The translations under genes were made by a program, and so were the position numbers. Shown here piece after piece: positions 32,852-46,379 of a stretch of 64,000 bases of DNA (positions are counted from its first letter, which is position 1; the number at the start of each line of letters is the position of its first letter). The DNA lies in contig NC_091144.1 of assembly GCF_041381155.1 (NCBI RefSeq), positions 21,275,544 through 21,339,543 of the forward strand, read 5' to 3'. A model generated the notes under the pieces. That model saw only the letters and a list, made by a program, of their open reading frames with translations. It had not been told where the DNA came from and searched no databases. The DNA is from Argopecten irradians (taxonomy: Eukaryota > Mollusca > Bivalvia > Pectinida > Pectinidae).

Positions 32852-35800
32852 CACACATTATTTGTATTTATATCAAATTATTTTCTGCTGTTTTTTTTAT
32901 TTTTTTTATATCTTTCCATAATCTGTTTCAGAGCTGATTAATTACCAATTGTAATTCTTTTTCAATTCACAGTAAAATTAAACATGTTAGGTAATTAAAG
33001 ATCCCAACTATTCCCGCTTACACAAGGTAAACACTTTTATTCGAAAGAAAGCAAATGTTTGAATAAATAAATGTGCAATGTGAAAATGTAATTTCAAATA
33101 CGAAAAGTTAATCTGTCGGTAAGTTAATTTAGCAGCTAATCCCTTGCTTTCATGCTAAACCAGTCATTTCCTGATCAGCGCGTGACAAAATTAGACAATT
33201 GTCACACCCATGGTGTGAAAACATCAGGGTACTGTCCGGAACTATTGTCTCGACTCCGTATCCGTAATTAATTATTCCATAGTCGTCAAACCAAGTGTGA
33301 CTTTGTCCACTACATAAGAGTAATAAGACCCGAGGCTTCTCGGGTACAGCACTAATTAACTCCTTGACTACTTCATTTAGACATTACACGATTAATTTAC
33401 ATTTATGTAATACAGAGTTTGAGATGTTGATATATAAAATGTTTATATCAAAGTGTCAACTATGTAGAATAAGCCCGTATTGCGGTTCATATGTGTTTAT
33501 GTATAAAATGTATGAAATTAAATCCTGAGATATTTGGCTATTAACCCGGTTTTGGCTGTTAACTATATATGTGAACGCGTTATATGTAAAAGACAATTGT
33601 CATAAAATCTAAAAACTTGCAATAAAATCACAACAAATAAATGTTGAATTTAATCAAAAGCTTTCAGAAAAAAATATGCGGAGTGATTGCATATTTGATT
33701 GTTGAATATTTGAAATAGATTTTAAGAAATAAAACGTATTGTCATATCATAATTTGTTCATTATTTGATCTCAGTTGTAACTTTAGTTTCGTATTTTTAT
33801 ATCTTTGCACTCGAATGGAAAAAAAATCTTGGGTATATAAACCTTTTTTTATGTTTTCCAAAGCTCACTTAATTAAATAAGTGTGATTTGCAATCAGAAA
33901 GTGGAATATTGTATGCGCGTGTCAAGATGAACATCGTCGGTCAGTTAATGTTTCGCTATTAATGTAAGAACATTATGTATATACAAATAAAAGACATATA
34001 CTTATCTAGATATTGTAGTAACTCTTATTTTCAAGATTTAAAGATTCAAGATCTTGAATATTGAGTAATTCTTAAAAAAACCACATTGCTTTCGTACATA
34101 TCTCGCCCTCAAGAGAAAAATATTTATACAAGGTCAAGTACTCTAATAAGGAAAAATAGAATAATTTATTAATTGATAACCTTTATATAAAAAGTAATGT
34201 TTGAGATGAATTTATTGTCAAAAATTGCAATAGATGAAAATTAATTAATTTCAATGTAAGACGCAATCTTTTCAATTCGAACTACTTATAGAAATTTAGA
34301 CTGTCAAGTAATAAGTACATTTGTAATAAACTATTCATAATAAACAAATATCATTTTGCATTTTCTCTTTCAAATTTAACCCGGACACCATATTTATCCC
34401 CGACACCTTATTAATAATTGTAGTATGCCACACGTAGGTGTGAGAAACAAACAAGGCTGTGACAAAAGGTGATGACGTATCGACCGACGTGACGAAACTA
34501 CTGTAACAGGTGCTACTACGAGATCTTAATGACGTAATTATCATGAAAACGTATAAGGTGAAGGTGGTTAATTTTAATTTTGTCAGTTCCCACTAATTAA
34601 CGACTATAACCCCGGGATATGGGGATAATCTATAACTACATATGTTTACATATAAACGATAAATAAATGTGCACTGAAATTGGAATTTTAATGTTCATAT
34701 ATTGCGCAAACAGTAACACAACACATACAAATACTTAAAAAACACGTAACTGAGCTGACACTAAAATTTATTTTAATTTAGTAGCAAACTGAAAATGGTA
34801 AAACCAGTTGTGCTGTTCGATGTCAAATTATAATCTTGTTCAACTAATGCAGCAGTCGAATGTTAAAATTATATGAGAACGCAATCTACAACAATGTATT
34901 TCTAAATAAAGCTACACAAAGGAATAACAAGAAACCCGAACACAGCATAACATATCTATGCATTTACGTAGACATTATAGTTCAACTAAAAATTACCATA
35001 CGATATTGCACTACGCAGGGATTACACATTCCCAGTGACAATACAAACTTCGGGAACAATCTCGATCATTCGGACATGTAACTTGATTAATAGAAACGCC
35101 CACGTCCTTTCCGAAACGGCTTTATGATAAATGTAAAACAAGATTAATAATTTTGTAGATTCGAAAATGTTATTAACTTACCGTTGATATTTATATCGCG
35201 AGTCGTCTTATGTTTCCCGCTGTCATCCTAATTACCGCGCATTAGTTGACTCTCAATGCACCAGACGGCAAAACAACGAAATAAAAATTCGTTGTTTACA
35301 TAAACTACGCAGAAAATATTGCAATTGTTTGGTGTTGTAACCTTATCTTAGGCCATGAAATAAATGCTCTTGTTTGTATTGTTATAACATTTTTTTCTTT
35401 TTGTTTTGGAAAGGTAGTGGGCCTTAAAATTAGATATAAAACATCTGATACTTAAATAATTGTTTATCAGTATATATGTGTATTTTTCTGGTTACTTATC
35501 CACTTAATCAGAGTCAACCAATGTAACATTTGTATATTGTATCAGGTTAATATAACACAATGTTAACCAAATCGAAGGACATTAATTGTACATTAGACAT
35601 CAAGCATTGTGAGAAGCCGGAGAAACCACTGCGATGTAAGAATCTTGTATTAACAACGAAAATCGCAATGCATATGTCGCATTACCGCCACAAATATTCG
35701 ACTATTCACGGACAGAAATGTCACAAAGGATTTATAATGGGATAGAAACTGATATTATATCTAATGAGTCTGGACAGCTCTTTTTCTATCTGAACTTACA

Positions 35801-37160
35801 CGTGTACCGATAAGAAAAATGTAAATAAAATGTTGATATGAGGCGCATTAAAATATGACAGACTACAAAGTCGCTGCATTAATTGATGTCCCACACGTAT
35901 CTAAACGATTGGTGAAGATGTCAAAAGAGAATTTGTCCTATTAAACAAGCTAAAAGATTGTTATTATCGCTGTATTATGTACCTACTATCGCTTGCATCA
36001 GAATAAATCCACAGGAACGACCAGTCGAGACGACAGCGAAGAAAACATCCTAAATGTCATTCTCTACAACGATTTAGATACAGACGATTACCTGTCGTTT
36101 TTAAAAGTCAGCATTGTCTCGAAAGTTAAAGACAATGGAGGAAAAAAGTCAACATTGTCTCGAAAGTTAAAGACAGTCGAGAAAAAAGGTATACGGTCTG
36201 TGGTGAAAGGCAAAGGACACGAACACATATTATACCAGTATCGAAGACACATCACTTAACACATGTACATAATTCTCGTTATCATGTCATATTCTTGGAT
36301 TAGGTAATTGTTTCATAAAGACACAAATTACGGTAAGGATGTGTATTATAAATGAGTTATAAGGATTTAGATCTTATATGATATACTATATTTATAACAA
36401 GCCATTATGCAAAAAATACATCTAATTTTACCTGTTATGCCTTAAAACTGAATTATCAGTGTATGACCTCTTGTTATACGCAATGTGTATATGAGTGTAA
36501 TAAAAGAATTAAATTGAATGATAAGTAACTATACACGTAGAACGCAATATGCGAGGATTGCTTGTTCGTAGAGCTGCTCTTTTCAGCATGCGTCGACATG
36601 TCCAGGTTTTGACACCTTTATTTTCATTGCCCAATAATTGGTCAGTGATTGGTCAGTGTAGCCCTTTGATGATCTATGGTCATCTTTTGACCACTACTGT
36701 ATATAGAGCCTTTATTGTCGATTTGGGACGGTGACTTTTTCACAAAGAATGTATAGAGTGTCGATTAATTGTGAATTGACAGCATTGGTGTTCCCGGGTA
36801 TCCTTAAAGACATACTTAATTGGTCCGGCATTGAATGTGAAATGACTGAGAACATCTACTATAATCGAGGCAATAGACTAGCCACGGTCAGTATAAAATA
36901 GCCATTAGATCTGGCTCGTGTCCAGTGGAGAGTAATTACTGGGTTCGGAATTTAGTGTCCAGGGTTGAATTGGTCAGCGGTGATAAAATGTCACTTAGCG
37001 AGGCGTTTTAGTGTCCTGTGTACATATCATTTAACTTTACTTACCTACAATGAATATACACTGAATATATACTGACCAGAGGGGTACGTACATGTAACAG
37101 TATAGGATCTACTATCATTAATGTAGCCCGGCGCCGTGTAGCATATAACTTTACTGAACC

Positions 37161-37266
37161 TAGTCCGCTTAACCTGTCTATATTATTAGGCTTTTTTCCC
37201 CATTAATATTTAGTCTATATATTAGGGGGGGGGGAGCCTAATAATATAGGCAGGTTTAGCGGACTA
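37161..37266. mobile_element. Short MITE (TAGTCCGC family), duplicate of 17404-17511
   Basis: Same termini and position relative to the surrounding sequence as in the left block. The internal G run is shorter. Confidence 0.7.
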
Positions 37267-37482
37267 CACTTACCCTAAATTGGAGGTTGTGAAAGTATAT
37301 TCTGACAAGACGGTATAGATAATGTTACGAGTTACTTACCTTTGTGACAATAAATATGAAAATAAATGATAGATAGGGACTGCAATGGTCAAGTGCAGGG
37401 ATTTTCACAATTTTGCTAATGGGAATTTTGATTTATGGGGAAATGAAAGACGAAATCGAACTTGGGATATATATATAAGGAC

Positions 37483-37660
37483 GGGGCTTTCGAGATCTCA
37501 AAACGACGTGGATTTACGATTTACCGTCGATTAGTCCCACCTTTTGTTGATAATGACGTCACAAAATCATGTCAAATGATGACGTCATAATCACCGGATG
37601 ATGGGACTAATTGACGGTAAATTGTACTTTACCCAAGTTGTTTTGGATCTCGAAAACCCC
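37483..37660. mobile_element. Foldback element with two CRE sites, duplicate of 17729-17905
   Basis: Same ~58-bp arms (GGGGCTTTCGAGATC ... CTCGAAAACCCC) and two TGACGTCA sites in the loop. Confidence 0.65.
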
Positions 37661-38564
37661 TGTGATCATCACGAAAATAGTTTATTTATTCAATATTTTA
37701 GCCTGCATGGCTTCCTTAACCCCTTAACTCCCAAGAATTTTTAGCAGAGTTCTCGAAAATCTGACATTTTCTTTCATAGTGATTTTTCACCCTTTTGCAG
37801 CAATATTTTTGGTAATCAACCCATATATATTTAGAAACTTAAGATCACAACCTTTTCAAATTTTGTAAGGAAAATGGTGTTTTCACATTAATTACGTTAC
37901 CATAGCAACCGAAATTTTGGACTTTTACAAAAAAGTTAAAGTTTCTTACATTTATAACTCTTAAGACAATGAAAGTTATTTAGATGTCAATTTATCAACC
38001 TAACAATCAAGTATATTATTGCAGAAGGGTTAAAAATTTTATCGAATGCCATAATTTCAATTTAATTTTGAATATTACCATGGTTACCAACAAAATTAAA
38101 AACCGATGATTTTTGAAAATGCTTAATTAGTGTTTCACCTGTCTTGCTTCATCTAGAGAAAGTTTGTTCTATATTTAACAGGCTTGGTGATCTTTTACTT
38201 TTCGTATTAATTTCAAAAGAGAACGTGTTCAGAATTGGTATCAAATCATTAATCTTTTGCGTAAAAAATGTTACCATGGCAACCAAAATATAAACTACGG
38301 AAAAATGCGATTTTACACTGATAGAACCATTTTTACGGGCTTCCAGTTGACTAAAATATCGAAAAAAATGTAATGTGTTGCAAAATCGTTTGTTTGACAT
38401 GTTACTGTTTATAATATTAAATATTTATATTCATACTCAGATCATTTCAATTTTTTGGAACGCCAAAAACCAACATCATAACCTGTATGTCATTGTAGCA
38501 AGCTGGCTTACAAATATTTATCAAGATGTTTAGATGAAGTATCTAAATATATATCTGTACACAA

Positions 38565-39187
38565 TAACAAGAGGCCCAAAGGGCCTTAACGGTCATCTGA
38601 CTACCTTGGCAATAGTAAAATTAATTTTATATGGTGTCACTTTGTAGGAAATTAATTAGATATATTGTCGTGGTAGCCATCTTCGATTTGGGATCAACCA
38701 GAGATGTAACAACACTTTGTCGGGACCATGTCAGGATCATTTCATGCAAGTTTCAGCCTAATCGCACCTGTAGAACTTGAGAAGAAGTTCAAAATGTATT
38801 TTCAAGATGGCGGCTGTGGCGGCCATCTTGGATTTCGGATCGACCCGAAAGATAACAACACTTTGTCGGGACCATGTCAGGATCATTTTATGCAAGTTTC
38901 AACCAAATCGCACCGGTAGAACTTGAGAAGAAGTTCAAAATGTGTTTTCAAGATGGGGGCTTTGGTGGCCATCTTGGATTTCGGATCGACCCGAAAAATA
39001 ACAACACTTTGTCGGGACCATGTCAGGATCATTTCATGCAAGTTTCAGTGAAATCCTACTGGTAGAACTTGAGAAGATGTTCAAAATGTGAAAAGTTAAC
39101 GCACGGCGGACGGCGCACGGCGCACGACGACGGACGAAACATGATAATACACACTGTCAATGTGTCTATGACCAGATGACCTAAAAA
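38565..39187 (+). mobile_element. Helentron/HINE-like element with 146-bp repeat, inserted in the piggyBac-like element
   Basis: Starts ACAAGAGGCCCAAAGGGCC (hairpin) and TTAACGGTCATCTGA, and ends GACCTAAAAAA. It is the inverse of 433-1163 with two to three internal 146-bp units (anchor GTTCAAAA at 38788, 38933 and 39079). The corresponding place near 18620 in the other copy lacks it, giving an empty site. A run of GCACGGCGGACGGCGCACGG-type triplets lies near the right end. Confidence 0.7.
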
Positions 39188-39224
39188 ATGCAATGCGGTA
39201 CTCTCATAGTATACTGCTTTTTGG

Positions 39225-39283
39225 TTTGGTTTGTTTATTTTTACGTCCTATTAACAGCCAGGGTCATGTAAGGACGTATGTAA
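39225..39283 (+). repeat. Dispersed repeat fragment (GTCCTATTAACAGCCAGGG family)
   Basis: GGTTTGGTTTGTTTATTTTT followed by ACGTCCTATTAACAGCCAGG and AAGGACG. It is absent from the matching position of the noisy copy, where an unrelated stretch of similar length sits. Confidence 0.6.
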
Positions 39284-39656
39284 GTATCAATATCCATCAA
39301 GATAATAAATGAATACAGAGTAAAAGACTAGCAGACAGCTTTTGTGTTTTCTTGACAAAATTTGTGTATTCTACATGTACATGTACTCATAATAATTTGC
39401 ATGTTATTTTTTTAAAGACAAAAACGCATATACATATTCTATATTTGATAGAAATACAAACAATCTCTATTAATCATTTATTATCTGTGTGTTCTATGTC
39501 CAGTTCTATATTGCTGGGTTACCTTATATATATATTATGGTAGAAGCCCTCACTTTTTCCCAGATATACATCTATATACATTTGCAAAAAAATGCATCGT
39601 ACATATATGTGTATATGTGATGTATTCCTTGTCCATATTGTAGATACCATGTAATG

Positions 39657-39768
39657 TAGTCTGTAAAACTGTCTATATTGTTAGGCTTTTTTTAATAAAT
39701 GTTTTTGTGTCTATATATTTGGCAAAATAAAAAAGAAGCCTAATGCTATAGACAGGTTTAGCGGACTA
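39657..39768. mobile_element. Nested short MITE (TAGTCCGC family)
   Basis: TAGTCTGTAAAACTGTC at the left and GACAGGTTTAGCGGACTA at the right, about 112 bp, inside the piggyBac-like element. Confidence 0.6.
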
Positions 39769-39779
39769 CATGTAATGCA

Positions 39780-40510
39780 CATACTTGTGTGTTATTGACT
39801 CTTGACCATATTGCAGATACACTGTATACAGTGTGTACATACATGTATATGTGATATGTCTTGACCATATTGTAGATACATGTGCACCGCCGTGTCTATA
39901 CATGTGTATGTTTTATGTATATACCCTATTCTATTGTAGATACACTGCTATGACTACACATGTATTTGTCTAATGTCTTGACCAACTGTAGATACACTGT
40001 GTGTCTATACATGTGTATGTTTTATGTATATACCATATTCTATTGTAGATGCACTGCAATGACTACACATGTATATGTCTAATGTCTTGACCATATTGTA
40101 GATACACTGCAGTGTCTACAGATATATGTGTGTTATGTCTTGACCATATTTTAGATACACTGCAGTGTCAACAGATATATGTGTGTTATGTACTGACCAT
40201 ATTGTAGGTACTCTGCAGTGTCTACAGATATATGTGTGTTATGTACTGACCATATTGTAGATACACTGTGTGTCTATACATGTATATGTTTTATGCATTG
40301 ACCATGTTGTAGATAAACTGCTGTGTCTACACATGAATGATACGCTGCAGTGTCTACATATATGATTCATATCTTTGACATATATAAATGTTATGTCTTG
40401 ACCATATTACAGTTTCTACATAAGCATGTGCATTGCATGTACTATGTCTTATTCAGATTGTAGACACACTGCAGTGTCTACCTGTATATATGTTATGTAT
40501 TGTCATACAC
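39780..40510. repeat. ~53-bp tandem repeat array
   Basis: About 13 units built on TTGACCATATTGTAGATACA, CTGCAGTGTCTACA and TATATGTGTGTTATGT. The start-to-start distance is 53 bp where the array is most regular (40089, 40142, 40195), with longer units at the left. It belongs to the piggyBac-like element because the noisy copy at 19-20 kb has it too. Confidence 0.8.
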
Positions 40511-43067
40511 GTATGTGGTCTTTGTTTAGTCATACTTGTGTGATAACAATTCCAAAGAATTGACTTCACTTTTACTACATGTGCAATTTTGATATAGCTA
40601 TGAATAAATCCATAAACATGTATCTGAACATTGTTTTCTGACATATGCTCTTTTTACAAATGATTTGCTAAAGATAAAAAAAAAATGTATTATTTCAACA
40701 AGAAACAATTCATTATTTTAATAAAGAAAGCAGAGAGACCTGATGAAAATGCTGAATCTCATTACAGGGTTATGTTAAATACACCTGACCCCTTTCCAAA
40801 TTGTAATTTTAAAATTAACTTCCCTACATTTGTGTAACATACATGCACATTTTTAGCCTAATCTTTTTCTGGACAAATATCAATAGTATCTCTATCACAG
40901 AGCATAATATTTTACATTTGTGTCAATTGAAGCATGAAGAACTTTACAGGCAAAATATGTTTATACATTTTGTATCTCTGCTCAAGTTGCCCTGTCACTT
41001 CCCATCAGAAAACCATAATTTGGATTACATGTAAATGCATAATTTTTATGCAGTATAAAGAAGATGATGTATAAGATTCAGTGGACTTATTTGTATGATC
41101 AGTCAGACAACCTGCATTTTTAATGTTTTTAGTGCAAATAGTACATTGCATGTGTCAATCTTTGATTTGAGATTAAGAGCAGAATTTTTATTGATACTGA
41201 ATCTATCTGTACTATACATGATGCATATGTATAGGTATGTATATGGAAGGTGTCATTATTCTAAATGATTGTATCTCTGCAACTTTCACTACATAAGTTA
41301 GCATGATCTATCCAAATTGGAACACTTTTTGAAGAATTGGTAAAAAAAATGTAGAACTTTGTGTTTGTGTCAGGATCCCTATAAAATTTCAAAACATGAA
41401 TTCCTTTGTTTTCATTTCATATGTTGTGTTTACATGTCAAAAGACTATTTTTGCTAAACTGTACTGGATTAATTAGTTGACCTCCTCCTGGAGGACATTT
41501 CTAGTTTGTATTTGAAGAACAAATTCATTTCAGTAAAATTTGAAGAATCATATTAAAAAAAAAAATATAAAAAAATGATCTGGATATTAAATATCATTAT
41601 AGATTATCTAATATATTTTGTCATTGACACTTGAATTGTTTATTTCCATTACTTGTAATCAGTAATTTTCTAAATATCAAACAAAATGTATATATTTAAA
41701 ATAAAAGATAAGATATCATAGTCAGTATTTGAAGTTAATCTAGTATTCCAATCCACAAAATATTTATGGGTATAGATCGATCTATCGTAACAATGTTTTT
41801 TTTTTATATTTACACGGCATGTTCATGTAGCTTATGTATATATGTGTTTAGTTCTGTTGGTATTGATACAAATTAATATTTACGATGGGGTTACGGCATA
41901 TTAGGTACAATGTATGTTTCGTATTTTTGTGTTCAGGAAACTTCGCATCGTGTCCGGCATACTTACACGCATGCACATTGTACATGTGTCACGTACGTAC
42001 AGTAGATCAACATGTATATCGGCTGATAACACAACCATGTTAATTAGGTCCTCAGTGATTATGACAGTGTCACTCAAAAGATGTCCTAGTCAAATCAATA
42101 CTAACAATTAAGCTATAAACATGCGGGCCACCATAGAAAATAATCGGCGTCGAACACGTGTGCTTCAATACATGTAACTTTTAGAAATGAAAGTCCGGGG
42201 AAATCCCCGTTACTATAAATAGTTTTATCTGTCGTCGGCAAGATTTATTTGCTGAATTAATTTATTTTTTGAATACAGTCAAAGAAATCACTGTAAACAT
42301 GTTTCTTGACATTTTTGCGTAAGAGTTTAGAGTTTTTTAACTGCAAAATTGAGGACCATTATCCGTGTGTTCTGGCCATGGTAAAGTCGTCGATCGGTTT
42401 CGCACAGGTGCTTGTGAAACCGATCAACGTCAAGTCGTGGGACTGAGCAATTTTCCTTGGATGCATCTGTTGATTTATGGAGTCGTTGTATTGTTAATAT
42501 GGTATGTTATGAATGATAAATTTGTGTATATTGTTCAGTATTTTCCTGAACTTCATCGTATCTATAAGTTATGCCAGATTGGTGAGAAAAAATGGTTAAA
42601 ACTGACCCCATATTGCTATGTATCGCGTAAAACCACACATCACACGTACTTTTTAGATGAAATCTTTGTTTTTGAAAAATATGTTTGTAGATATTGCAAG
42701 ATAAATATAAAATTGGGATACGAAGTTATCAACAGTATGAATTTCAAGCATTATTTTTCAGTACTTTTTGATTAGCAAGGGATTCAATATCGGGTCCGTG
42801 CACTGAATGTTACGGCGACAGAAAGACGACGTCATCAATTTAAAATGTTCCGTTTTTCAGTCTGCATCTTTTTTAAACTCAATAAAACATCATGAAGACA
42901 TTGTTAAATGAAAATTTTATAAGAACAAAAATGATTACATGTTATCTCTAGTTTTAGCAGATATAATCAGTATCTCGATAGCTCCTAAAATAAGGGAGTT
43001 ATGACGATTTGTTCAACACCGACACGTTATTGGCGTAGTTTGGCGTATCTGGGAGTTAAGGGGTTAA

Positions 43068-43375
43068 GGCAATGCCAAGCAAAAATAACGTATCAATATC
43101 GGTGACCAAGGATAAAAGTTACAATGTCAAAGAAATGCAATTTTCTCTGTGTATTCCTTCTTTGCATATTACAGATTTCAGTTCCCCTGCGGGAAGATAT
43201 CCATCGCCATTATTTTGTGGGCGCAATTCACGTCGTTTTCTGTGACAATTATGACGTTACGCTTGCAAACACATGACGTTACAATCAATATCTACATGCA
43301 AGTGCAGAATAAGGATAACTTATCAATGACGGTTGATATTGATATGTAGCGTAAATCATAGAACGACACAGAGAA
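43068..43375. other. Flank of the piggyBac-like element, no gene
   Basis: Nothing recognised. The sequence directly after the TTAA does not match the flank of the 23.0-kb copy. Confidence 0.5.
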
Positions 43376-43728
43376 TCATTTTCTGAAACGACTTTTAATT
43401 TTTATAATGGGAATGTAAAACGAGATTGATAATTTTGTAGAGCTGCAAAAGTTATTAACTTACCATTAATACTACACTTATTATCAACTTCCGAACAATC
43501 TAATTATAAATCAATAAAATGTTAATTTTCATAACTCGGTCCGTATCATGTTTCCCGCCGTCGTCCTAATGAATCTCCACAGTTATCATATATTACGCAT
43601 GAAATCTTGCATACATTGTATGTTTGGTGGTGTAATCCCATCTTAGGTCATCGATATGTATTTTCTTATGTTATTTATGTTTTTAAGAAACCTTTAAATT
43701 TTGCTCCGGAAAGGTAGTGGGCCTTTAA
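43376..43728. mobile_element. Diverged MITE copy (AAGGCCCACTACCTTTCC family)
   Basis: Aligns with 15339-15656 over its length (ATGTAAAACGAGATTGATAA, TTATTAACTTACC, GGAAAGGTAGTGGGCCTTT) with clear divergence. The left terminus is degraded. Confidence 0.55.
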
Positions 43729-46379
43729 ACGAACCGAGTTATAGGGGTTCAAATCATTTTTTTTTTCAGTTATCGCCTTTTAAATTGTTTTTAAACTATT
43801 AAGCTTTGGGACCCCGCAAAATTATATTATATCAAACTAATTTTACGGATATATTTTACCAATCAAAAGTCGTTCCGACGTCCTTAAAGAGTGTGCTTGG
43901 TTACGATGGGAAGTATGGTAGCCGATTTTAGCCATGTTCGAAGACGCACTGTCGCTTTTCGCTTGGCGCACTATTGCTTTTCTCTTGGCCCAATGTCGCT
44001 CTTCAAGATATGTGCGCGTTAATTTTGTTGCTTTTTGGATGTTCGTAGCTCGACGCATCGTCGCTCTTCGTATGGCACACGATCTCTATTCGCTTGGTGA
44101 TTCACATTTGCGATTCTATGTTCTCGCGTAAGACGCAAAATCTAATAGCACGCAAAAATTTATTTGTGTAGTGTTCCACTGTTACAGTTTAGTGGTGTAC
44201 ATTCCATTGGCAGTTTATACCGTTTTCAGCATCCATCTACACTGACCACTCCCTACTTGATCAGCGATCCAAAATACATTAATTGTTCTCTGTTGCTTTA
44301 GATACAGTTTTTTATGTTAGTTTATTTTAAGTTTCATAAGATATTTATCTGAAAAGCTGTTTTCTATAGGTTTTGAGGATGAATAAGCATAAACTCGTCG
44401 TAACCATTGTGCAGTGCCATTTCCAATCATTATGATAAATATATACAGTAGATGCTGTTTGTTTCTTACTGTATGAGCTTAAAGAAATTGATACAATTCG
44501 TCTTCCGCACAAATATAATGTGGGAAATTAAGGCGTTACCTAATGCTGGAGATGGCCGTATTGTGTCAGAAATGTCATTGTAAAGGAACTGTATTTGTAC
44601 CACGATTCGGAGATTTTTCCCATGGTTAGTATATATCCCGTATCACAGGTGTCTTTCCATTGTTGTTAATTATACTCATATGGTTAACACGACCACAGGT
44701 AGATATTGAAGTTCGCCGACAAAAACATCCCCGCTTATGTCATCAGGGAAATTCGTCACTTCACATGTGCATTTCATGAAATGAAGAGCTTAGCTACTAT
44801 ATAAAGCCTATCTCTTCGAACATTACCTGACAAAACCTTTCTCTGTTTACTTTAAAAACATTTCATTATTTGTAACGGCAAGATTAAAGGGCCGAATCAA
44901 CCACGCTGGGTCTATGACGACAGAAACAGATATTTAAACCCCAGAAACTAGTATCGGAGGGGTTTAACAATAACCGATAAAGATAGGTTGTTTGTAATTA
45001 ATTTAGCTTACTTTGGTATGAAAGTAATGTGATTTACATTGCCTATAGATTTCCCCGTGAGCGCTGTATACTGTGTCTAAATCATGTGATGAATTAAGAG
45101 ATAAAAACCAGCCGAGAGTTTAAAAACACAGACCGAGAGTATATGCTATTAACATGTTTATACATCATTTAGTGGATTTCTCTTTCATCCGTCAATATTT
45201 CTAAACCATTTCTAAACACACTTGTGTCAATACTCGAGGGGTTTAACAGAGCGCCGGTAGGTAGCACTATTTAGAATTATCGGGTGTACTTTCTCACCCC
45301 TGTTACTTCCGATAATTACCCGCCTATCGAATATACTCAATCATATATAAACACACATTGATCGTATTTAATGAAAATGACGAATCACAATCGACTTAAT
45401 CCAAGTCATTCACTTAGATTTGAATCTAGAAACTGCAGTAGTCTAAATAACCCGATAAAATACAGACTTCATTTGGTTCTTTGGTCTGAAGTAATGCATC
45501 TTATTTATATCGTGTTACTTATATTTAATGTTTGTTATCATTTTTTTTGTTTCTGGAGAAAAAGATGAAGGAAATACTAAATAACATATACGTTTTCTTC
45601 AGTAGTCGAACCAATTAATGGAGTCGGATAAATATAAGTACATGTACATTGTATACTTGTTTCTGAAACCAACTTCTCATGCAATTTTGTACTTTATCCT
45701 TATTTAATAAATTGTTCTTTAGACTAAATAAGAATCATATTGTATTGCCATTCAGTTTTCATGTGCATCGATATTCAACGTAACTCAGTACTGTTAACCA
45801 TGCATCTAGCGTTTTCGTGCCTAATTACCTTTTTGTGGCGATTTAATTTAGCTATCTAAAGTCATAAGTGGCTTCCTGTAACTTTGTCTGAATTTTTTCG
45901 TGTTTTTTCCCCTCCGAAATCTTATTGTCTGCAATGTAAACGCACGCGAATCTTAGCTTATTACTGAAATAAGGACAGCACAACGAAAATGTAGACAAAT
46001 CGAGCTGCTCTAGATCTCTATTTATAAACAATGTATGAAATTAGAAAATGTAAAGCACGAAGAATTTTTTTGGGTTACAGTCAATGACTTATTATCTTAT
46101 AATAAATAATTACAAAAAAGAAAAAGAAAAGACAAAAAAAAAAAAAAAAAAAAAAAAAAACCAAACAGATACATATGTACATATTTACATTTGCTTGTCA
46201 CTTCTACTATATAAACGAACCAAGGCAAAGTGAAGCATATGTTGGTATAACTGACACCCAAAACGTGACTATTATGATGTCACTAATGTTTACGTGGTGA
46301 CGTCAGCTGATCACCGTCAAAATAGCTGTTCCATCTCGTGGATTAAATCGTCGTGCATAAACGGTTTTCCTGGTCTAGC
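43729..46379. other. Intergenic stretch without a supported gene
   Basis: Open frames at 43843-44131 and 45371-45568 show no recognisable domain. A run of 27 A lies at 46134-46160. Nothing else stands out. Confidence 0.5.
46134..46160. repeat. Poly(A) run of 27
   Basis: An uninterrupted A run after an A-rich lead-in (ACAAAAAAGAAAAAGAAAAG). It may be the tail of an old retroposed sequence, but no body was recognised upstream. Confidence 0.8.

Larger units (their letters stand above)
26700..37715. repeat. Near-identical duplicate of 6.7-17.97 kb
   Basis: Same order and orientation as the left block with allele-like differences: scattered substitutions, small indels, and absence of the MITE fragment seen at 9056-9246. 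It contains Not exon 1 copy B, the promoter motifs, and copies of the MITEs described on the left. All open frames in this block are duplicates of frames discussed there. Confidence 0.9.
37720..43063 (+). mobile_element. 5.3-kb piggyBac-like (TTAA) element, no transposase seen
   Basis: The left end CCCCTTAACTCCC (37720-37732) and the right end GGGAGTTAAGGGG (43051-43063) are perfect 13-bp inverted repeats. Both are flanked directly by TTAA (37716-37719 and 43064-43067), the target-site hallmark of the piggyBac superfamily. No DDD transposase motif or long coding frame is visible; the longest open frame (42365-42775, 136 codons) has no recognised domain. The element carries other insertions: a helentron-like element, a MITE, a dispersed-repeat fragment and a 53-bp tandem array. 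It is either non-autonomous or long decayed. Confidence 0.75.

Noticed and set aside
42365-42775. 136-codon open frame in the piggyBac-like element
   Set aside because: Not recognisable as a transposase; the matching region of the noisy copy does not keep the frame. I kept it only as a note in the element.
43843-44131. Overlapping open frames on both strands in a CGCTCTT-rich stretch
   Set aside because: No motif; the open frames reflect local composition.
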